Assembly (NCBI GenBank): GCA_937897785.1
Contig: CALCNB010000338.1
Location: forward strand, 1 to 8,594
Source: an uncultured Cellvibrionales bacterium
GTDB lineage: Bacteria; Pseudomonadota; Gammaproteobacteria; Pseudomonadales; UBA7434
DNA: 8,594 nt
Reading direction: 5' to 3'
The notes below the pieces were generated by a model. It saw only the letters and a list, made by a program, of their open reading frames with translations, ran no database searches and was not told where the DNA came from. Each line of letters starts with the position of its first letter. Positions within the stretch are counted from its first letter, which is position 1. Of this stretch, positions 6,605 to 8,594 are shown piece by piece. The position numbers and the translations under genes are program-made.

Positions 6605-7031
6605 AGGCAGTGGTCAGCGTTATAAACCGCGCCAGTTACAGCCGCCTGCTTTGCCTTGATTGGATCGAAGGTGACCGCGGCCTAATCACGGGCTCAAGTA
6701 CCGCATGAAAATGGGAATTGAGACTTAGAAACAGCCCTACAAAAACTCTACATTGATATGATTTATATGGTTTTATTCGAAATAATAATGCGCTACATCT
6801 TCCATAAAAAAACCTCAGCTATGAATGCTCACCCTAGCATGGATATCTTCCCCACAAGTGACCTGCCCCGATCAATTAAGCCGCAGACACTTTAGAGATA
6901 TCCTACAATTACATTTGCTAATGAGTTTTACTAGCCGGCTGAGCATTTCATCGTTAAAATCGACTGAGAAAAAGTATTTGCCTAACCCCTTATCAATTCA
7001 TTCACCAATCGCGATTAAAGCTGAGACCCTC
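6605..7031. other. Intergenic region between divergent araC-type and aldolase-like genes
   Basis: This 427-bp stretch holds no convincing gene. It must contain the promoters of both flanking operons. On the minus strand TATAAC at 6619-6624 is a possible -10 for the AraC gene, with no good -35. The stretch 6750-6790 is strongly AT-rich and is the likeliest place for the plus-strand promoter, but I see no well-spaced -35/-10 pair. A short inverted repeat, ATGCT (6825-6829) and AGCAT (6836-6840), is present. The aldolase frame is open upstream to 6825, but the encoded residues do not resemble the family. A 45-codon open frame at 6758-6895 is discussed among the findings. Confidence 0.6.
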
Positions 7032-7847
7032 ATGGATAAAAAACAACAAATGCTTGACCAACCCATCGTTAACGAGACCGTTATGAATATCGATGACAAT
7101 CTGCTTATGCAAAACGAAAACAACAGCATTGAAGATGAGCGATTGCATCGCAAACAACGATTAACTGCAGCGCTTAGACTGTTTGGAAAGTTTGGTTTTG
7201 ATGAGGGCGCTGCAGGGCATATCACGGTGCGCGACCCCGAAAATACCGATTGCTTTTGGGTTAATCCGATGGGTGTCTCATTTAAACAAGTTAAATTGTC
7301 CGAGCTATTACTGGTCAACCATGAAGGAGAAGTACTTGAAGGTAGCGGTTTACTCAATGGCGCTGCTTTTACTATTCACAGCCACATTCATCGTGCTCGA
7401 CCGGATGTTATCGCAGCCGCTCATTCACATTCTATCTATGGTAAAAGCTGGGCAGCGTTAGGCCGACCGCTAGATCCCATTTCACAAGATGCCTGCGCCT
7501 TTTTTAATGATCATAGCCTTTATAAGGATTTTAGCGGCGTCGTTCTTAATATGAGCGAGGGTGAAGCATTAGCACAAGCCTTGGGACAAAATAAAGCCTG
7601 CATTTTACAGAACCACGGCCTGATCACCGTCGGTGAGTCTATTGAATCTGCCGCATGGTGGTACTTCACGATGGAGCGTTCATGTCAAGCACAGCTATTA
7701 GCAGAAGCCGCAGGAACGCCAAAAATCATTCCTGATGATATCGCTAAAATCACTTACGACACCGTTGGTAGCGAACTCGCTGGCTGGTTTAGTTTTCAAC
7801 CTCTATACAATACTATTATTGCAGACCAGCCGGATATGTTTGACTAA
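7032..7847 (+). CDS. Class II aldolase/adducin family protein
   Basis: A 271-residue protein from the ATG at 7032, with an aldolase_II/adducin domain over roughly residues 37-240. Landmarks are HRKQRLTAALRLFGKFGFDEG, then GHITVRDPE, FWVNPMGVSF, LLLVNHEGEV, RARPDVIAAAHSHS, ILQNHGLITVG, and the tail GWFSFQPLYN. The zinc triad of class II aldolases is present as His131 and His133 (AHSHS) and His195 (QNHG). The residue matching the catalytic Glu73 of fuculose-phosphate aldolase appears to be Ala112, so classical aldol cleavage is doubtful. The sequence belongs to a broad family of about 250-270 residues with unassigned substrates, some of them adducin-like. The start is uncertain: the frame is open back to 6825, and ATGs at 7032, 7050 and 7083 are candidates. 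Both 7032 and 7083 have only a weak GAG about 6 nt upstream. A convergent MFS transporter lies 53 bp downstream; a shared pathway is possible but unproven. Confidence 0.88.
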   Translation: MDKKQQMLDQPIVNETVMNIDDNLLMQNENNSIEDERLHRKQRLTAALRLFGKFGFDEGAAGHITVRDPENTDCFWVNPMGVSFKQVKLSELLLVNHEGEVLEGSGLLNGAAFTIHSHIHRARPDVIAAAHSHSIYGKSWAALGRPLDPISQDACAFFNDHSLYKDFSGVVLNMSEGEALAQALGQNKACILQNHGLITVGESIESAAWWYFTMERSCQAQLLAEAAGTPKIIPDDIAKITYDTVGSELAGWFSFQPLYNTIIADQPDMFD

Positions 7848-7859
7848 ACATTCGCCTAA

Positions 7860-7897
7860 CTTGAGGAAGAGCCAAGCCTCTTACACTTGGCATCAAG
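7860..7897. terminator. Two-part hairpin between convergent genes, possible bidirectional terminator
   Basis: An inner perfect 6-bp stem, GCCAAG (7871-7876) with CTTGGC (7886-7891), encloses a 9-nt loop. An outer 5-bp stem, CTTGA (7860-7864) with TCAAG (7893-7897), is separated from it by an asymmetric internal loop of 6 and 1 nt. It fills the 53-bp gap between the aldolase-like stop and the transporter stop. No T-run follows on either strand, so it is not a classical intrinsic terminator; position is the main support. Confidence 0.4.
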
Positions 7898-7900
7898 CGA

Positions 7901-8594
7901 CTAATCACCTAGCTCACTCGGCTTAGGTAACAGTAAAAATAACAGCGCCACCATCAATGTTAAGGCTATGATAGTATAAAAAACGGCATGATAATTGCCA
8001 AAATAATCATAACTCAAGCCCGCTAATGGCGCACCGACTAAACCGAAAGGCAAAAATAATGGCATCTGCCCACCAATCACCCGACCAATGACTGCCGAAT
8101 CAAAGTAGCAACTGTTGAGGATAGGATGCATCGGCAGCATAGCCCCGCCGCCAAAACCAATTAACAGGCCAGCCAATAATAAAAGATAATATTGATCATT
8201 CAACACCAGCACGCTAACACCAGACGCGCTAACGGCCACAATGGCCGCACTAAAAAACCGAATATACACTCGGTATTGATCAATCAGTGTGGCAACCAAA
8301 ACCTTTCCAAATACGCCGCCAACACCACTAATGGCCACCACACTTGCGGCTTGCTGCATAGTCAAGCCTAAGCTCATCAGATGCGGCGGATAACAAATAC
8401 TCATCACCAGCGCCGCATTAAAAACAATAGCAATACCTAGACCAACTATCCAAAAAACTGGTTGCTTGAGAAAATTCGAGGCCGATTCAACCTCAGGAGC
8501 CGCCTGTTCTTCACCGAGATTATTATCTCTGATGGTGACGACCGACTTAGGAATAGCTAACAAAATTATCACGATGACAACGGCAAAAATACTT
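7901..8594 (-). CDS. MFS transporter, C-terminal half (partial)
   Basis: About 230 residues of a major facilitator superfamily permease; the reading frame is still open at the right edge, so the N-terminal half lies outside. The visible part reads as the end of helix 6 (SIFAVVIVIILLAIP), an acidic cytoplasmic loop (GEEQAAPEVES), then six hydrophobic segments for helices 7-12. Examples are VFWIVGLGIAIVFNAALVMSI, ASVVAISGVGGVFGKVLVATL, LLLLAGLLIGFGGGAMLP and FYTIIALTLMVALLFLLL. The GKVLVATLIDQYRVYIRFF stretch between helices 8 and 9 corresponds to the second-half MFS loop motif. Helix 11 is rich in Gly and Pro (GGQMPLFLPFGLVGAPLAG), a style seen in monocarboxylate and oxalate/formate-type carriers, so an organic-acid substrate is a guess. 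It ends with TAG at 7901, convergent with the aldolase-like gene. It is an inner-membrane protein. Nothing suggests a frameshift. Confidence 0.88.
   Translation of the reverse strand, partial: SIFAVVIVIILLAIPKSVVTIRDNNLGEEQAAPEVESASNFLKQPVFWIVGLGIAIVFNAALVMSICYPPHLMSLGLTMQQAASVVAISGVGGVFGKVLVATLIDQYRVYIRFFSAAIVAVSASGVSVLVLNDQYYLLLLAGLLIGFGGGAMLPMHPILNSCYFDSAVIGRVIGGQMPLFLPFGLVGAPLAGLSYDYFGNYHAVFYTIIALTLMVALLFLLLPKPSELGD

Noticed and set aside
6825..7031. N-terminal extension of the aldolase-like protein from the ATG at 6825
   Set aside because: The 69 extra residues have no family resemblance and no ribosome binding site at 6825, so I start the gene at 7032.

Overview
The window looks like chromosomal DNA of a free-living, probably marine, gammaproteobacterium. 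The grounds are the gene families (a FabV-type enoyl reductase, a MiaE tRNA hydroxylase, a LACTB2-like metallo-hydrolase, an OruR-type AraC regulator), the moderate base composition and the dense packing. I would lean towards the Cellvibrionales/Spongiibacteraceae side, but this is an impression from protein style, not a search result. There are no tRNA or rRNA genes, insertion sequences, phage genes or CRISPR arrays. Nothing here looks like a defence or mobile island.

Layout. (1) Bases 1-93, minus: the first ~31 codons of a probable AMP-forming acyl-CoA synthetase that runs off the left edge. (2) 216-2613, minus: a compact unit transcribed right to left, fabV (trans-2-enoyl reductase), an MBL-fold hydrolase, then a GIY-YIG small protein, with gaps of 27 and 49 bp. 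The second gap carries a four-copy 8-bp AT-rich tandem repeat. (3) 2614-2743: a 130-bp divergent promoter region with a perfect TATAAT box facing each way and a small inverted repeat between them. (4) 2744-4688, plus: miaE followed by an uncharacterised family-2-type glycosyltransferase. (5) 4685-6565, minus: an AraC-family regulator followed 15 bp later by an ECH1-like dienoyl-CoA isomerase. The isomerase stop codon overlaps the convergent glycosyltransferase stop by 4 bp. (6) 6605-7031: the only long gap without a convincing gene. (7) 7032-7847, plus: a class II aldolase/adducin-family protein. (8) 7860-7897: a two-part hairpin between convergent genes. (9) 7901-8594, minus: the C-terminal half of an MFS transporter that runs off the right edge.

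How the genes may work together: acyl-CoA synthetase, FabV and dienoyl-CoA isomerase point to fatty-acid activation, elongation and unsaturated-fatty-acid breakdown. The AraC gene is best read as the local regulator of the isomerase. MiaE is a stand-alone tRNA-modification enzyme that shares a promoter region with fabV. The glycosyltransferase, the aldolase-like protein and the GIY-YIG protein have no substrate that can be read from sequence. I found no clearly new multi-gene system. The best leads are the uncharacterised glycosyltransferase downstream of miaE, the aldolase-like protein lacking the classical catalytic Glu, the overlapping fabV/miaE promoters and the 8-bp repeat.
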